This document shows positions 7,796 to 15,959 of a stretch of DNA of 64,000 bases, in pieces. Origin of the DNA: Hymenobacter citatus (GTDB lineage Bacteria > Bacteroidota > Bacteroidia > Cytophagales > Hymenobacteraceae); assembly GCF_014333615.1 (NCBI RefSeq), contig NZ_JACSCY010000020.1, positions 16,997 to 80,996 on the forward strand. The letters run 5' to 3'. Made by a program: the position numbers and the translations under genes. Positions within the stretch are counted from its first letter, which is position 1; every line of letters starts with the position of its first letter. The notes beneath the pieces are model-generated. The model did no database searches. It saw nothing but the letters and a program-made list of their open reading frames with translations, and had not been told where the DNA came from.

Positions 7796-9367
7796 TTACA
7801 GTTCCTTCCGCAGGCGGGCTACGGGGATGTTGAGCTGCTCGCGGTACTTGGCTACGGTGCGGCGGGCAATGTTGTAGCCGCGGGCGTTGAGCATCTTTTC
7901 CAGCTTGTCGTCGGAGAGAGGCCGGCCTTTGCTTTCGCCGTCGATGATTTCTTTCAGAATATGCTTCACCTCGCGCGAGCTGGCGTCCTCGCCCGAGTCG
8001 GTGGCAATGCCTTCGGAGAAGAAATATTTGAGGGGGTAAATGCCGAATTCCGTCTGCACGGCCTTGGAGTTCACTACCCGGCTCACGGTGGAAATATCCA
8101 TCCCAATTTCTTGGGCTATGTCCTTCAGAATCATCGGGCGCAGGCGGCCCTCGTCACCCTCCGCGAAGAAGTCCTGCTGGTAGCGCACAATGGCATCCAT
8201 GGTGCGCAGCAGGGTTTGCTGACGCTGCCGGATAGCGTCAATAAACCACTTAGCCGAGTCGAGCTTCTGCTTCACGAACGTCACGGCCTCCTTCATCTTC
8301 TTGTCTTTCTTCGAGGCCTTATCATAAGCCTGAAACATCTCCGTGTATGCCGGCGACACGCGCAAATCCGGCGCGTTGCGGGCATTCAGCGACAAGTGAA
8401 ATTGGCCGTTGTCGTTGGTCAGGATGAAGTCGGGGATGATGTACTGCACCTTGCCCATGCCTACCGGACCAGAGCCGCCGGGCTTGGGGTTCAGCTTCAG
8501 AATCAAAGCAATAGCATCCCGTATTTCCTCGTCCTCCAAGTCTAGCCGCTGCTGAATGCGAGCGTAGTGCTTTTTGGTGAACTCCTCGTAGGTTTCGGCC
8601 AAAATACGCTCGGCATTTTCCACGTCGGGGTCGGCGGGGCGGCGCTCCAGCTGCAACAGCAGGCACTCCTGCAAGTCGCGCGCGCCAATGCCGGGCGGGT
8701 CAAACGACTGAATCAGGCGTAGCACGGTTTCAATTTCTTCGGTCGTGGCCTCCACGTTTTGGGAGAAAGCCAGGTCGTTGGCAATGGCCGACAAGTCGCG
8801 CCGGATGTAGCCGTCGCTGTCGATGGAGCCAATGAGTTGGGTGCCAATGATGCGCTGCTTATCTGACACGGCCACAAAGCCCAGCTGGTCCAGCAGGTTA
8901 TCCACTAGCGAAGCGCCGTTGTCGGCCAGGGGCATTTCGCGGTCCTCGTCGGCGTCGCCGGGACCGTCGCCCTGCATTTTATAACCGGCTATTTCGTCGT
9001 CGTTGAGGTAGTCGCCCAAGTCCAGGTCGTCGCTGCTTTCCTTTTCGGCCGTGGATTCTTCGATTTGTGGCAGCTCCAGCTCAGGCTGTTCTTCGGCACG
9101 GTCAAAGTCCTCGTCGAGGGTGTTGTCGTCGTTGTCGAACTCGGCGTCGGGGTCGTCGAAGTCGTCATCGGCGTCGTCCTCATCCCGGTCCTGCTCCTCA
9201 AAGTCGTCATCGGCATCGTCGCCCTCTTCCAGCGCCGGATTCACTTCCAGCTCTTCTTTGATGCGGGCTTCCAGCTCGGCAGTCGGAATCTGCAGCAGCT
9301 TGATAAACTGTATCTGTTGGGGTGACAGCTTCTGCGAAAGAAGCTGCTTCATATCCAGTCGTTGCAT
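7796..9367 (-). CDS. rpoN: RNA polymerase sigma-54 factor
   Basis: Alternative sigma factor that needs AAA+ activators to open promoters. Region I is recognisable at the start (MQRLDMKQLLSQKLSPQQIQFIKLLQIP, shown in two parts: the Gln/Leu-rich activator-contact helix and its continuation). Region II is a very acidic stretch (about residues 50-140, Asp/Glu runs) typical of Bacteroidetes RpoN. The core-binding domain follows, then the helix-turn-helix around DISTVSRVVNSKAV and the RpoN box ARRTVAKYREQLNIP near the C-terminus. The ATG at 9367 gives 523 residues and begins exactly at Region I. The frame is open to 9400, but a promoter box at 9417-9424 would leave too little leader for that start. 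Confidence 0.95.
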   Translation of the reverse strand: MQRLDMKQLLSQKLSPQQIQFIKLLQIPTAELEARIKEELEVNPALEEGDDADDDFEEQDRDEDDADDDFDDPDAEFDNDDNTLDEDFDRAEEQPELELPQIEESTAEKESSDDLDLGDYLNDDEIAGYKMQGDGPGDADEDREMPLADNGASLVDNLLDQLGFVAVSDKQRIIGTQLIGSIDSDGYIRRDLSAIANDLAFSQNVEATTEEIETVLRLIQSFDPPGIGARDLQECLLLQLERRPADPDVENAERILAETYEEFTKKHYARIQQRLDLEDEEIRDAIALILKLNPKPGGSGPVGMGKVQYIIPDFILTNDNGQFHLSLNARNAPDLRVSPAYTEMFQAYDKASKKDKKMKEAVTFVKQKLDSAKWFIDAIRQRQQTLLRTMDAIVRYQQDFFAEGDEGRLRPMILKDIAQEIGMDISTVSRVVNSKAVQTEFGIYPLKYFFSEGIATDSGEDASSREVKHILKEIIDGESKGRPLSDDKLEKMLNARGYNIARRTVAKYREQLNIPVARLRKEL

Positions 9368-9416
9368 ACTATCTAGGCGCTTTCTAAATCCTCGGCACAA
9401 TGCTTGTGGCAGCTCT

Positions 9417-9424
9417 CAAATATA
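9417..9424 (-). promoter_or_regulatory. Candidate -7 box of the rpoN promoter
   Basis: On the minus strand the sequence reads TATATTTG, an exact match to the Bacteroidetes TAnnTTTG element. It lies about 50 bases upstream of the preferred rpoN start. A TTTTTTGG stretch about 24 bases further upstream may serve as the -33 element, slightly farther than the usual spacing. Confidence 0.45.
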
Positions 9425-9588
9425 TGCCTTTCTGTACTTTGGCATAGCCAAAAAAGTTGTGTTAGTGGCTGCTATAGGATCATTCGGATTCTGCTCAGGA
9501 CTTTGAGTAGAAAGCCTACCGATAAGCCAAAATTTTACACAACAGCAGCGAATATGCTGCGTGGTACTGCTACCCCTGCTAAAACTTC

Positions 9589-9596
9589 TACCTTTG
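9589..9596 (+). promoter_or_regulatory. Candidate -7 box of the asnS promoter
   Basis: TACCTTTG matches the Bacteroidetes TAnnTTTG element exactly and lies 33 bases before the asnS start codon. No clear TTG -33 box is seen at the ideal distance. The same octamer followed by C occurs upstream of the glutamate dehydrogenase gene and the nucleotide-sugar cluster. Confidence 0.5.
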
Positions 9597-9629
9597 CGGC
9601 TCAGAACTTTAACCTGAATCTGAGTCCCA

Positions 9630-11027
9630 ATGTCTTTAAGAAGAACGAGCGTGCAGGCGCTGCTCGGCAGCCAGGAGCTGGAGCGCGAAGTAGTGGTGAA
9701 CGGCTGGGTGCGTACGCGCCGCGGCAATAAATATGTACAGTTCATCGCCGTGAATGACGGCTCTTCAATCCACAACATCCAGGTAGTAGCCGACGCCGAA
9801 AAATTTCCGGAGGAGTCGCTCAAGGACGTGACCACGGGCTCGTGCGTGGCTGTGCGCGGCCAGCTGGTAGCCTCGCAGGGCAAAGGACAAAGCGTAGAAA
9901 TTCAGGCCGCAGAAATTACCGTGTTGGGCAAAGCGGACCCCGAAGAATATCCATTGCAGAAGAAAGGGCATTCGCTGGAATTCCTGCGCGAAATAGCTCA
10001 TCTGCGTCCCCGCACCAACACGTTTGGGGCGGTGCTACGCGTGCGCCACGCGCTGGCCTTTGCCGTGCACCAGTACTTCAACGACCACGGCTTCTATTAC
10101 ATCCACACACCCATTATCACGGGTTCCGACGCCGAGGGCGCGGGCCAGATGTTCCGGGTGACTACCCTACCTGACCAAAACCCGCCTCTCACGGAGGACA
10201 AAGCCGGCGTAGACTACAAGCAGGATTTCTTCGGCAAGCAAACCAACCTCACCGTATCGGGGCAACTGGAGGGCGAGGTGGCGGCCATGGCGCTGGGCAA
10301 GGTGTACACCTTCGGGCCTACCTTCCGGGCCGAAAACTCCAACACGGCCCGCCACCTGGCCGAGTTCTGGATGATTGAGCCGGAAGTGGCGTTCAACGAT
10401 TTGCAGGACAACATGGAGCTGGCCGAGGACTTCTTGAAGTACCTCGTGCGCTACGCCCTGGACAAATGCGCTGATGACCTGCAATTCCTCAACGACCAAT
10501 ACGACAAGGAGTTGCTGGAGCGCCTACGCTTCGTGGTCGACAATGATTTCCAGCGCCTGACCTACACGGAGGCCGTAGAAATCCTGAAATCTGCCAAGAA
10601 GAAGTTCGAGTTTCCCGTAGACTGGGGCACCGATTTGCAGTCGGAGCACGAGCGCTACCTGGTAGAAAAGCACTTCAAGAAGCCCGTTATCCTCACCGAC
10701 TACCCCAAGGATATCAAGGCATTCTACATGAAGCTGAACGACGACGACAAAACCGTGCGGGCCATGGACGTGCTGTTCCCCGGCATCGGCGAAATCATCG
10801 GTGGCTCGCAGCGCGAGGAGGATCTGGAGAAGCTGCGCGCCCGCATGGCCGCTATGCACGTGCCCGAAGACGAATTGTGGTGGTATATGGAGCTGCGCAA
10901 GTTCGGTACGGCGCCGCACGCCGGCTTCGGTTTAGGCTTCGAGCGTCTGATTTTGTTTGTGACGGGTATGGCCAACATTCGGGATGTGATTCCCTTCCCA
11001 CGCTTCCCGAAAAACGCGGAATTCTAG
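9630..11027 (+). CDS. asnS: Asparaginyl-tRNA synthetase
   Basis: Class II aminoacyl-tRNA synthetase charging tRNA-Asn, cytoplasmic. The 465 residues match the family length. An N-terminal OB-fold anticodon-binding domain (about 10-105, VVVNGWVRTRRGNKYVQFIAV) is followed by the class II catalytic core with motif 2 (FRAENSNTARHLAEFWMIEPE) and motif 3 (GFGLGFERLILFVTG) near the end. The C-terminus NIRDVIPFPRFPKNAEF is the usual AsnRS end. The last 34 bases of this gene, including all of PFPRFPKNAE, occur again 2115 bases downstream. Confidence 0.97.
   Translation: MSLRRTSVQALLGSQELEREVVVNGWVRTRRGNKYVQFIAVNDGSSIHNIQVVADAEKFPEESLKDVTTGSCVAVRGQLVASQGKGQSVEIQAAEITVLGKADPEEYPLQKKGHSLEFLREIAHLRPRTNTFGAVLRVRHALAFAVHQYFNDHGFYYIHTPIITGSDAEGAGQMFRVTTLPDQNPPLTEDKAGVDYKQDFFGKQTNLTVSGQLEGEVAAMALGKVYTFGPTFRAENSNTARHLAEFWMIEPEVAFNDLQDNMELAEDFLKYLVRYALDKCADDLQFLNDQYDKELLERLRFVVDNDFQRLTYTEAVEILKSAKKKFEFPVDWGTDLQSEHERYLVEKHFKKPVILTDYPKDIKAFYMKLNDDDKTVRAMDVLFPGIGEIIGGSQREEDLEKLRARMAAMHVPEDELWWYMELRKFGTAPHAGFGLGFERLILFVTGMANIRDVIPFPRFPKNAEF
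10990..11023 (+). repeat. Direct repeat copy 1 (asnS 3' end)
   Basis: First copy of the 34-bp perfect direct repeat. It codes for the PFPRFPKNAE part of the asnS C-terminus. The match ends one base before the last asnS codon is complete (TTC here, TTT in the other copy). Confidence 0.95.
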
Positions 11028-11077
11028 ACCACGGATTTGCTCGAATTATAGCGAATTTCACGGATTTCGTGAATGAT
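11026..11077. repeat. Short cacggattt-type repeats
   Basis: Just after the asnS stop the sequence contains cacggatttgctcgaatta and then cacggatttcgtgaat, a degenerate tandem of a cacggattt unit. Similar tandem units are dispersed in many bacterial genomes, often near GxxExxY genes (general knowledge). No gene is present in it. Confidence 0.4.
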
Positions 11078-11082
11078 TTATG

Positions 11083-11114
11083 GCGGGCGGCTTCTTTGTG
11101 GAGCCGCCCGCTTT
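11083..11114 (+). terminator. Rho-independent terminator after asnS
   Basis: Ten-base GC-rich stem (gcgggcggct at 11083-11092 with agccgcccgc at 11102-11111), 9-base loop, followed by TTT. It lies 55 bases after the asnS stop and upstream of the next gene. Confidence 0.8.
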
Positions 11115-11219
11115 GTGATAGTGCAAGCCTGTTGTGCTGGGCCTGCGAGTTGTGCGATACAGCATTACCTTATCTTTCATCCTCCGGTTGGTAGCGTAAA
11201 AGCCAGCTGCTTGTTACGT

Positions 11220-12938
11220 ATGCTTCTTATTATCGTGTTTTGGGCGTGGGCTGCCGGGGTAGGCCTGGGATTTGGTCTGGGTCTGGAAAAATTGCTGAAA
11301 CGGATTTGGGGACCTCTACCTCGCGTGCTAACAGACAGTCCGGAATTATTGATAATTGGAGGTTTAGCAATACTGGCGTGGCTGGTGGCAATCCTTAGCT
11401 TCTCGCTACCAGTCGCTTTACCCGTGCAACTGGGGATAAGCGCTTTAGCTATTATACTGCTAGTCGCAAACCGCGCCCGGCTACGCCTACTACTGCTCAG
11501 CTATGGTGGCAGCTGGCAAGAAGCTGGCCCCCTTGCTGGCCTGCTGGCTGGCGCTTTGGTAGCGCTGCTCCTGACGCACGCTACCCAACCGCCCACGTTT
11601 CCCGATTCAGCCTTATACCATGCACAGTTTGTTCAGTGGATGCATGGCTACCCGCTGGTGCCAGGACTAGGCAATTTGCGCGGACAGTTGGCTTTCAACT
11701 CCCACGCTCATTTATTGACGGCCTTTTTCAGCCCGGCCACTCCACTTAGCCAAGCCCCAGCGTTTCAGCAAACCGTGAGTAGTCTGGGCTTTTTGCTGCT
11801 AACGCTCCACCACGTACGCCGGGCCGGCAGGCATCTACGGGTGGGCCAGCGGCCCTGGTTGGCGAGCTTCTACCTCGGCAGCGTGGTTTTCCTACTGATG
11901 ACGATGCGCCCCTGGATTTCTTCTCCCTTGGCAGATAGTACCGCAGCCATACTGGGCTTGCTGCTGCTGGGACTCTTGCTCGAAACGCCCCGGTTGCTAT
12001 CTGCTGGCCTGCTTTGGGTAGGGATAGTGGCAGCTACGGCCGTTACGGTGAAGTCCTCAGCCGGCGCAATGCTGCTGTGGCCGTTGGTGGCGGCCTGGTG
12101 GCCTGCCCAAGGGCGTTGGCGACGTTTGGGGTTGCTACTGGGTGTGATAGGGCTGGTGCTGCTCCCCTGGGTAGGCCGCAACGTCGTGCTGTCAGGCTAC
12201 CTTGTCTATCCGCTGGCGGGCCAAGTGGGCCCCGTTGTACGCGATTGGGCTGTACCGCCTGCCCAACTAGCCGCCGATTTAGCAGAGATTCGCCTTTTTG
12301 CCCGCCGGCCCTTGGGCGACTGGCCTCTTGCAGCGAAGCAACCACTAGGCCAGTGGCTACCGCTATGGTGGCTGCAACAGGAACCAGCCGATAAGCTGCT
12401 GCTGCTAGTAGCTGTGGCTGGCATCGGGCTGATGCTAGGCTGGCTGATGTGGCAACTGGTAGTGAAGAGAACTGCCTACAGCGCTCTGATAAAACGCCCT
12501 GACTTAACGCTGTATTTGCTGCTCCTACTCGGTTGCGGTAGTTGGTTTGTGGCGGCCCCCGCCATGCGCTTTGCCTATGCCTATCTCATTGGGGCTGCTC
12601 TACTGAGCCCATTGATTATCGCTCGTGGGTTGCCCATTCGGTGGGGCCGGGTAGGTGGCTGGAGCTTGTGTGCTCTCAGTCTTTTCTATGCTCTGAATGG
12701 CCTGCGCCATGAGCTGGCGAAACCAGACACGCTGACCACCCGCCTCACTTGGCCAGCCGACTACCCGGCAGTACGCACGCGGGTGGCCGGCCACGCAGGC
12801 TCCTACCCTGTGCGAATGGGCGCATGGCCCAACAGCCGCTGCGGCAACGCCCTGCTGCCTTGTACTGATTCGCTGTCGCCAGGTCTGCAATTGCGTGGTA
12901 CTACACTGTGTCAGGGCTTCCGAATGGTGCAAGATTAA
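11220..12938 (+). CDS. Polytopic membrane protein, GT-C glycosyltransferase-like
   Basis: Protein of 572 residues with a dozen or more hydrophobic helices. The first large loop contains PDSALYHAQFVQWMHGYPLV and GQLAFNSHAHLL, an arrangement (acidic residue and His in the first periplasmic loop) typical of lipid-linked-sugar-dependent GT-C membrane enzymes and of large uncharacterised bacterial membrane proteins. The C-terminal tail is short and Cys-containing (GNALLPCTDSLSP). The frame is open from 11073, but that part overlaps the asnS terminator, so the ATG at 11220 is used. The gene is the only one inside the asnS direct repeats. Its substrate is unknown. Confidence 0.65.
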   Translation: MLLIIVFWAWAAGVGLGFGLGLEKLLKRIWGPLPRVLTDSPELLIIGGLAILAWLVAILSFSLPVALPVQLGISALAIILLVANRARLRLLLLSYGGSWQEAGPLAGLLAGALVALLLTHATQPPTFPDSALYHAQFVQWMHGYPLVPGLGNLRGQLAFNSHAHLLTAFFSPATPLSQAPAFQQTVSSLGFLLLTLHHVRRAGRHLRVGQRPWLASFYLGSVVFLLMTMRPWISSPLADSTAAILGLLLLGLLLETPRLLSAGLLWVGIVAATAVTVKSSAGAMLLWPLVAAWWPAQGRWRRLGLLLGVIGLVLLPWVGRNVVLSGYLVYPLAGQVGPVVRDWAVPPAQLAADLAEIRLFARRPLGDWPLAAKQPLGQWLPLWWLQQEPADKLLLLVAVAGIGLMLGWLMWQLVVKRTAYSALIKRPDLTLYLLLLLGCGSWFVAAPAMRFAYAYLIGAALLSPLIIARGLPIRWGRVGGWSLCALSLFYALNGLRHELAKPDTLTTRLTWPADYPAVRTRVAGHAGSYPVRMGAWPNSRCGNALLPCTDSLSPGLQLRGTTLCQGFRMVQD

Positions 12939-13104
12939 CTCTGTGCTTCAGGATAGTTTTTCAATAACAACTATTCTCCCTCGAGGTATCATTTGCTTTA
13001 AGCGTCTCGTTCCTCTGCGCACCAAGACTATAAATCAACACAGTTAAGCACAACAACATACCAGGAAGCCGGTCGGTATTCGCTGCTTCAGTAGGATATA
13101 CTAC

Positions 13105-13138
13105 TTCCCTTCCCACGCTTCCCGAAAAACGCGGAATT
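13105..13138 (+). repeat. Direct repeat copy 2 (isolated asnS tail)
   Basis: Second copy of the 34-bp repeat, lying in non-coding DNA. Read in the asnS frame it gives the same C-terminal residues and ends in TTT TAA, so it looks like a real former gene end and not chance similarity. Confidence 0.95.
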
Positions 13139-13170
13139 TTAAGTTGCGCACAACTGTTTATTTCTTACCA

Positions 13171-13216
13171 ACCGGCCAAATTTAGTTGCCCATGGGGGCA
13201 TCTGAATTTGGCCGGT
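13171..13216. repeat. Nested hairpin upstream of the SGNH hydrolase
   Basis: A perfect 12-bp inverted repeat (accggccaaatt at 13171-13182, aatttggccggt at 13205-13216) encloses a second small stem (tgccc at 13187-13191, gggca at 13196-13200). It ends 20 bases before the chosen start at 13237 and overlaps an alternative in-frame ATG at 13192. It could be a terminator remnant, an operator or a leader structure. Confidence 0.6.
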
Positions 13217-13236
13217 GGCGTATGGAGATACTCGTT

Positions 13237-13812
13237 ATGCAGAACATTATTTTCTTTGGCGACAGCCTCACGGCGGGTTACCAGTTGCCTGGTAGCGCCG
13301 CATTCCCTTCACTTATTCAACAGCGCCTTGATACGCTTTCCCTACCCTACAAAACCTTCAACTACGGCGTGAGTGGCGAAACCTCTGCCGGGGGCCGGCA
13401 GCGTATTGGCAGCGTGTTGGCACGGCAACCCGTCGATGTATTTGTGCTGGCGCTGGGCGCCAACGATGGCCTGCGCGGTATTCCGCCCCGCGATACCATG
13501 CAGAACCTGCAGTTCATTTTGGACGAAGTGAGCCGCCGCTACCCACAGGCGCGGCGAGTGCTCGCCGGCCTAGAGTTTCCTTTTGATTTGGGGCCGCTGG
13601 GCGGACATCATCTGGGCGTGTACGCCACGGAGTTTAAGGCCCTGTTTCGTACGCTGGCCGAGCGCAATCAGCTCCCTTTCATTCCTTTCTTATTGCAGGG
13701 AGTATTAGGCCACCGCAATCTCAACCTCCCCGATGGCGTGCACCCTAACGCGCAAGGCCAGAAAATACTGGCTGAGAACGTGTGGGAAGTGCTGGAGGAA
13801 GTGGTGAGATGA
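13237..13812 (+). CDS. SGNH-family arylesterase / lysophospholipase-like hydrolase
   Basis: GDSL/SGNH hydrolase resembling E. coli TesA, acting on acyl esters. Block I is IIFFGDSLTAGYQLP with nucleophile S10, block II YGVSGETSAGG supplies the Gly, block III LALGANDGLRG supplies the Asn, and block V DGVHPNAQGQ supplies the catalytic Asp and His near the C-terminus. The start at 13237 gives 191 residues and has GGAG nine bases upstream; ATGs at 13192 and 13222 and a TTG at 13186 are in frame. No convincing signal peptide is seen with any of these starts, so a cytoplasmic location is likely. It converges on glgP. Confidence 0.85.
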   Translation: MQNIIFFGDSLTAGYQLPGSAAFPSLIQQRLDTLSLPYKTFNYGVSGETSAGGRQRIGSVLARQPVDVFVLALGANDGLRGIPPRDTMQNLQFILDEVSRRYPQARRVLAGLEFPFDLGPLGGHHLGVYATEFKALFRTLAERNQLPFIPFLLQGVLGHRNLNLPDGVHPNAQGQKILAENVWEVLEEVVR

Positions 13813-14012
13813 TGAAATAGTGAGATGGTGAGTTTGTGAGGTGGTGAGTTACAAAAGAAGGGTATCATCCTGAGCTTGCGAAGAACCTTTTTCCGTGAGA
13901 ACGGCAGACGTACCAACGACTCGTTCTACCGGCATAAGGTCCTTCGCAAGCTCAGGATGATACCCTTCTTTTGTAACTCACCACCTCACAAACTCACCAT
14001 CTCACTATTTCA
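13813..14012. repeat. 77-bp-stem inverted repeat filling the gap between convergent genes
   Basis: Arms at 13813-13889 and 13936-14012 match over 77 bases with one mismatch, around a 46-base loop. The left arm begins on the base after the hydrolase stop and the right arm ends two bases before the glgP stop. Each arm has an outer gtgagatggtgagtttgtgag block and an inner tcatcctgagcttgcgaa block. The transcript of either strand would form a very stable hairpin. Confidence 0.95.
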
Positions 14013-14014
14013 CC

Positions 14015-15664
14015 TTATACAGCATACAGCTTCTCGTAATACTCTGTAGCCATGCGGTTTGAGCCGAAGGCGGGCTCTACCTCCCGCATGGCAGTTTTTA
14101 CGATTTGCAGGAATTTTTTGGGCTCCTGATAGTACGTGGGTAGGGCTTCCTGCTCCAGCACGTCGAGCAGGGCGGTAGCTTCCTGATCGTCTTTCACCTT
14201 CTCCTCATTCTGCATGTCGGCGTGGGGAATCACAAAGCCGTTTTCGCCGTGACGGATGAACTCGGGAATCCAGCCATCGGCAATGCTCAGGTTCACGGAG
14301 CCGTTCATGGCGGCCGTCATGCCGCTGGTGCCGCTGGCCTCGCGAGGGTAGCGCGGGGTATTCAGCCACAAATCCGAACCCTTTTTCAGCGCCGCCGACA
14401 GGCCAAGCTCGTAGCCCGTGAGCACCGCGCAGTTCTTGAACTGGCGGGTGGTTTTGATGATGTTGTTGAAGATGCCAATGGCCCCAAAATCCTTAGGGTA
14501 GGGCTTGCCCGCCCAAATCACCTGGATAGGCTGGTCGGTATTCTCGATGATAGCACGGAACCGTTCGAAGTCGCGCAGAATCAGGTCGGCGCGCTTGTAG
14601 CCGGCAAAGCGGCGGGCCCACACCAACGTCAGCACTTCGGGGTCGAAGAGGTTGCCGGTCTGGTCGGCCACTATTTTAAACAGCTCCTGTTTCAGCTCTT
14701 TTTTGCGAGCCAACAGCGCCTCGTCGTTATCAGCTTCTAGAGCAGCGTGCAGCGCCTTGTCGCGCCAGTAAGTACCGTTTTGAGCGTTGGTGATGGACGT
14801 GATGGGGCAAATACCCTCGTAATGTCCCCACATTTCGTTGGCTACGTCGCCGTGCACTTTCGATACGCCGTTGGCAATGCGTGAGAAGCGCAGGGCCGTG
14901 AGCGTGTAGTTGAGCTGACCGTTTTCGACGCCCGCCACGCGCACCACTTCCTCGGTGGGCACGGGGCCAAAGAAGCTCATCTTGGAAAGCAACGCTACGG
15001 GGTGCTCCTCGTTACCGGCCAGCTCGGGCGTGTGCGTGGTGAACACGAGGTGCTTCTGCACTTCCTCCAAGCTGCGGCCAAATTTTTCATAGAGGTAAAA
15101 CGCCAGCGGCAGGCCGTGTCCCTCGTTGAGGTGATATACATCTACTTTACGCTCAATGATATCCAGCAGCTTGCCACCGCCTACCCCCAGCAGAATGCTT
15201 TGGGCTACGCGGGCAGCCGTATCCGGGTCGTAGAGGTGGTGGGAGATAGTGCGCGAGAGGTAGTCGTTTTCCTCAATATCGGTAGTGAGGAAGAACATGG
15301 GCGCCGTGCCAAACGTGTCGGGTGCCAGGTAGTAGGCCTTCACGTGCACATCGGCATCGTGAATGGTGATGGGGAACACGATGCCCGTATCCTGCAGGAA
15401 GGAGTAGTACTTGTGGCGGAACTCAGCTTGCATCAGCTGATTACCGTCGCGGGTTTGGTCGTAGTAGCCATCGGTCCATAGGATGGCGATGCCTACCAGG
15501 TTCTGCTTCAGCTCATACACCGAGCGCATGTGTGAGCCAGCTAGGAAGCCCAGGCCACCAGAGTAGGTTTTCAGCGCCTGATCGAGCGCGAATTCCATGG
15601 AAAAATACGCCGCCGAGGTGCTGAATTCGGGGTTGATGGGGTACATGTTTAAATCAAAAGCCAT
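14015..15664 (-). CDS. glgP: Alpha-glucan (glycogen/maltodextrin) phosphorylase, short type
   Basis: Phosphorolysis of alpha-1,4-glucans to glucose 1-phosphate with pyridoxal phosphate. About 549 residues, the short form seen in Thermotoga and Bacteroidetes, not the 800-residue classical enzyme. Visible are the substrate-channel segment near VDVYHLNEGHGLPLAF, VFTTHTPELAGNEEHP, VWARRFAGYKRADLIL, the WAGKPYPKD segment, and the PLP-region sequence PRYPREASGTSGMTAAMNG. The ATG at 15664 (MAFDLNMYPINP) is preferred over the frame opening at 15715. It is divergent from the GH13 gene across 295 bases in which no other gene is seen. Confidence 0.92.
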   Translation of the reverse strand: MAFDLNMYPINPEFSTSAAYFSMEFALDQALKTYSGGLGFLAGSHMRSVYELKQNLVGIAILWTDGYYDQTRDGNQLMQAEFRHKYYSFLQDTGIVFPITIHDADVHVKAYYLAPDTFGTAPMFFLTTDIEENDYLSRTISHHLYDPDTAARVAQSILLGVGGGKLLDIIERKVDVYHLNEGHGLPLAFYLYEKFGRSLEEVQKHLVFTTHTPELAGNEEHPVALLSKMSFFGPVPTEEVVRVAGVENGQLNYTLTALRFSRIANGVSKVHGDVANEMWGHYEGICPITSITNAQNGTYWRDKALHAALEADNDEALLARKKELKQELFKIVADQTGNLFDPEVLTLVWARRFAGYKRADLILRDFERFRAIIENTDQPIQVIWAGKPYPKDFGAIGIFNNIIKTTRQFKNCAVLTGYELGLSAALKKGSDLWLNTPRYPREASGTSGMTAAMNGSVNLSIADGWIPEFIRHGENGFVIPHADMQNEEKVKDDQEATALLDVLEQEALPTYYQEPKKFLQIVKTAMREVEPAFGSNRMATEYYEKLYAV

Positions 15665-15959
15665 GTAAGAAAAAGTCAGGGTGAAACAACGCCCCGGCAG
15701 ACCTTGCCGGAGCAACGGGTTAGGGTTGCAAGTCTAGCAAAAAAATGAGGGCACTACCGCCCAAACGGCAAGCAGGCCGGAAGGTTTGGGGCGGAGTGGC
15801 GACATCGCAGCGTAGTGTTGAGCTTCCAAAGATTTCATTCTTACCTTATCTGGAGCAAAGCAGCGGCTGTTGCGTGGCCGCATCGTTGTGGTGCGGGCAG
15901 CCTAGCAGCGCCCTGTGCGGGCAGCAAGCAGTATCTTGCATTCTAATTTCCCACACTAC

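Larger units (their letters stand above)
10990..13138. mobile_element. Putative insertion behind asnS bounded by a 34-bp direct repeat
   Basis: The 34 bases at 10990-11023 (the 3' end of asnS) are repeated perfectly at 13105-13138. In the distal copy the reading frame is still that of asnS and ends in its own stop: GAA TTT TAA instead of GAA TTC TAG. This is the pattern left when an element enters the 3' end of a gene and supplies a replacement end, as genomic islands do at tRNA genes. The enclosed 2.1 kb holds one membrane-protein gene and no recombinase. Insertion is inference; a local duplication or gene conversion could give the same picture. Confidence 0.45.

Noticed and set aside
9051..9506. 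Ser-rich plus-strand frame opposite the acidic part of rpoN
   Set aside because: Caused by the Asp/Glu codon runs of RpoN read in antisense (gtc/gtcg gives Ser-rich sequence).
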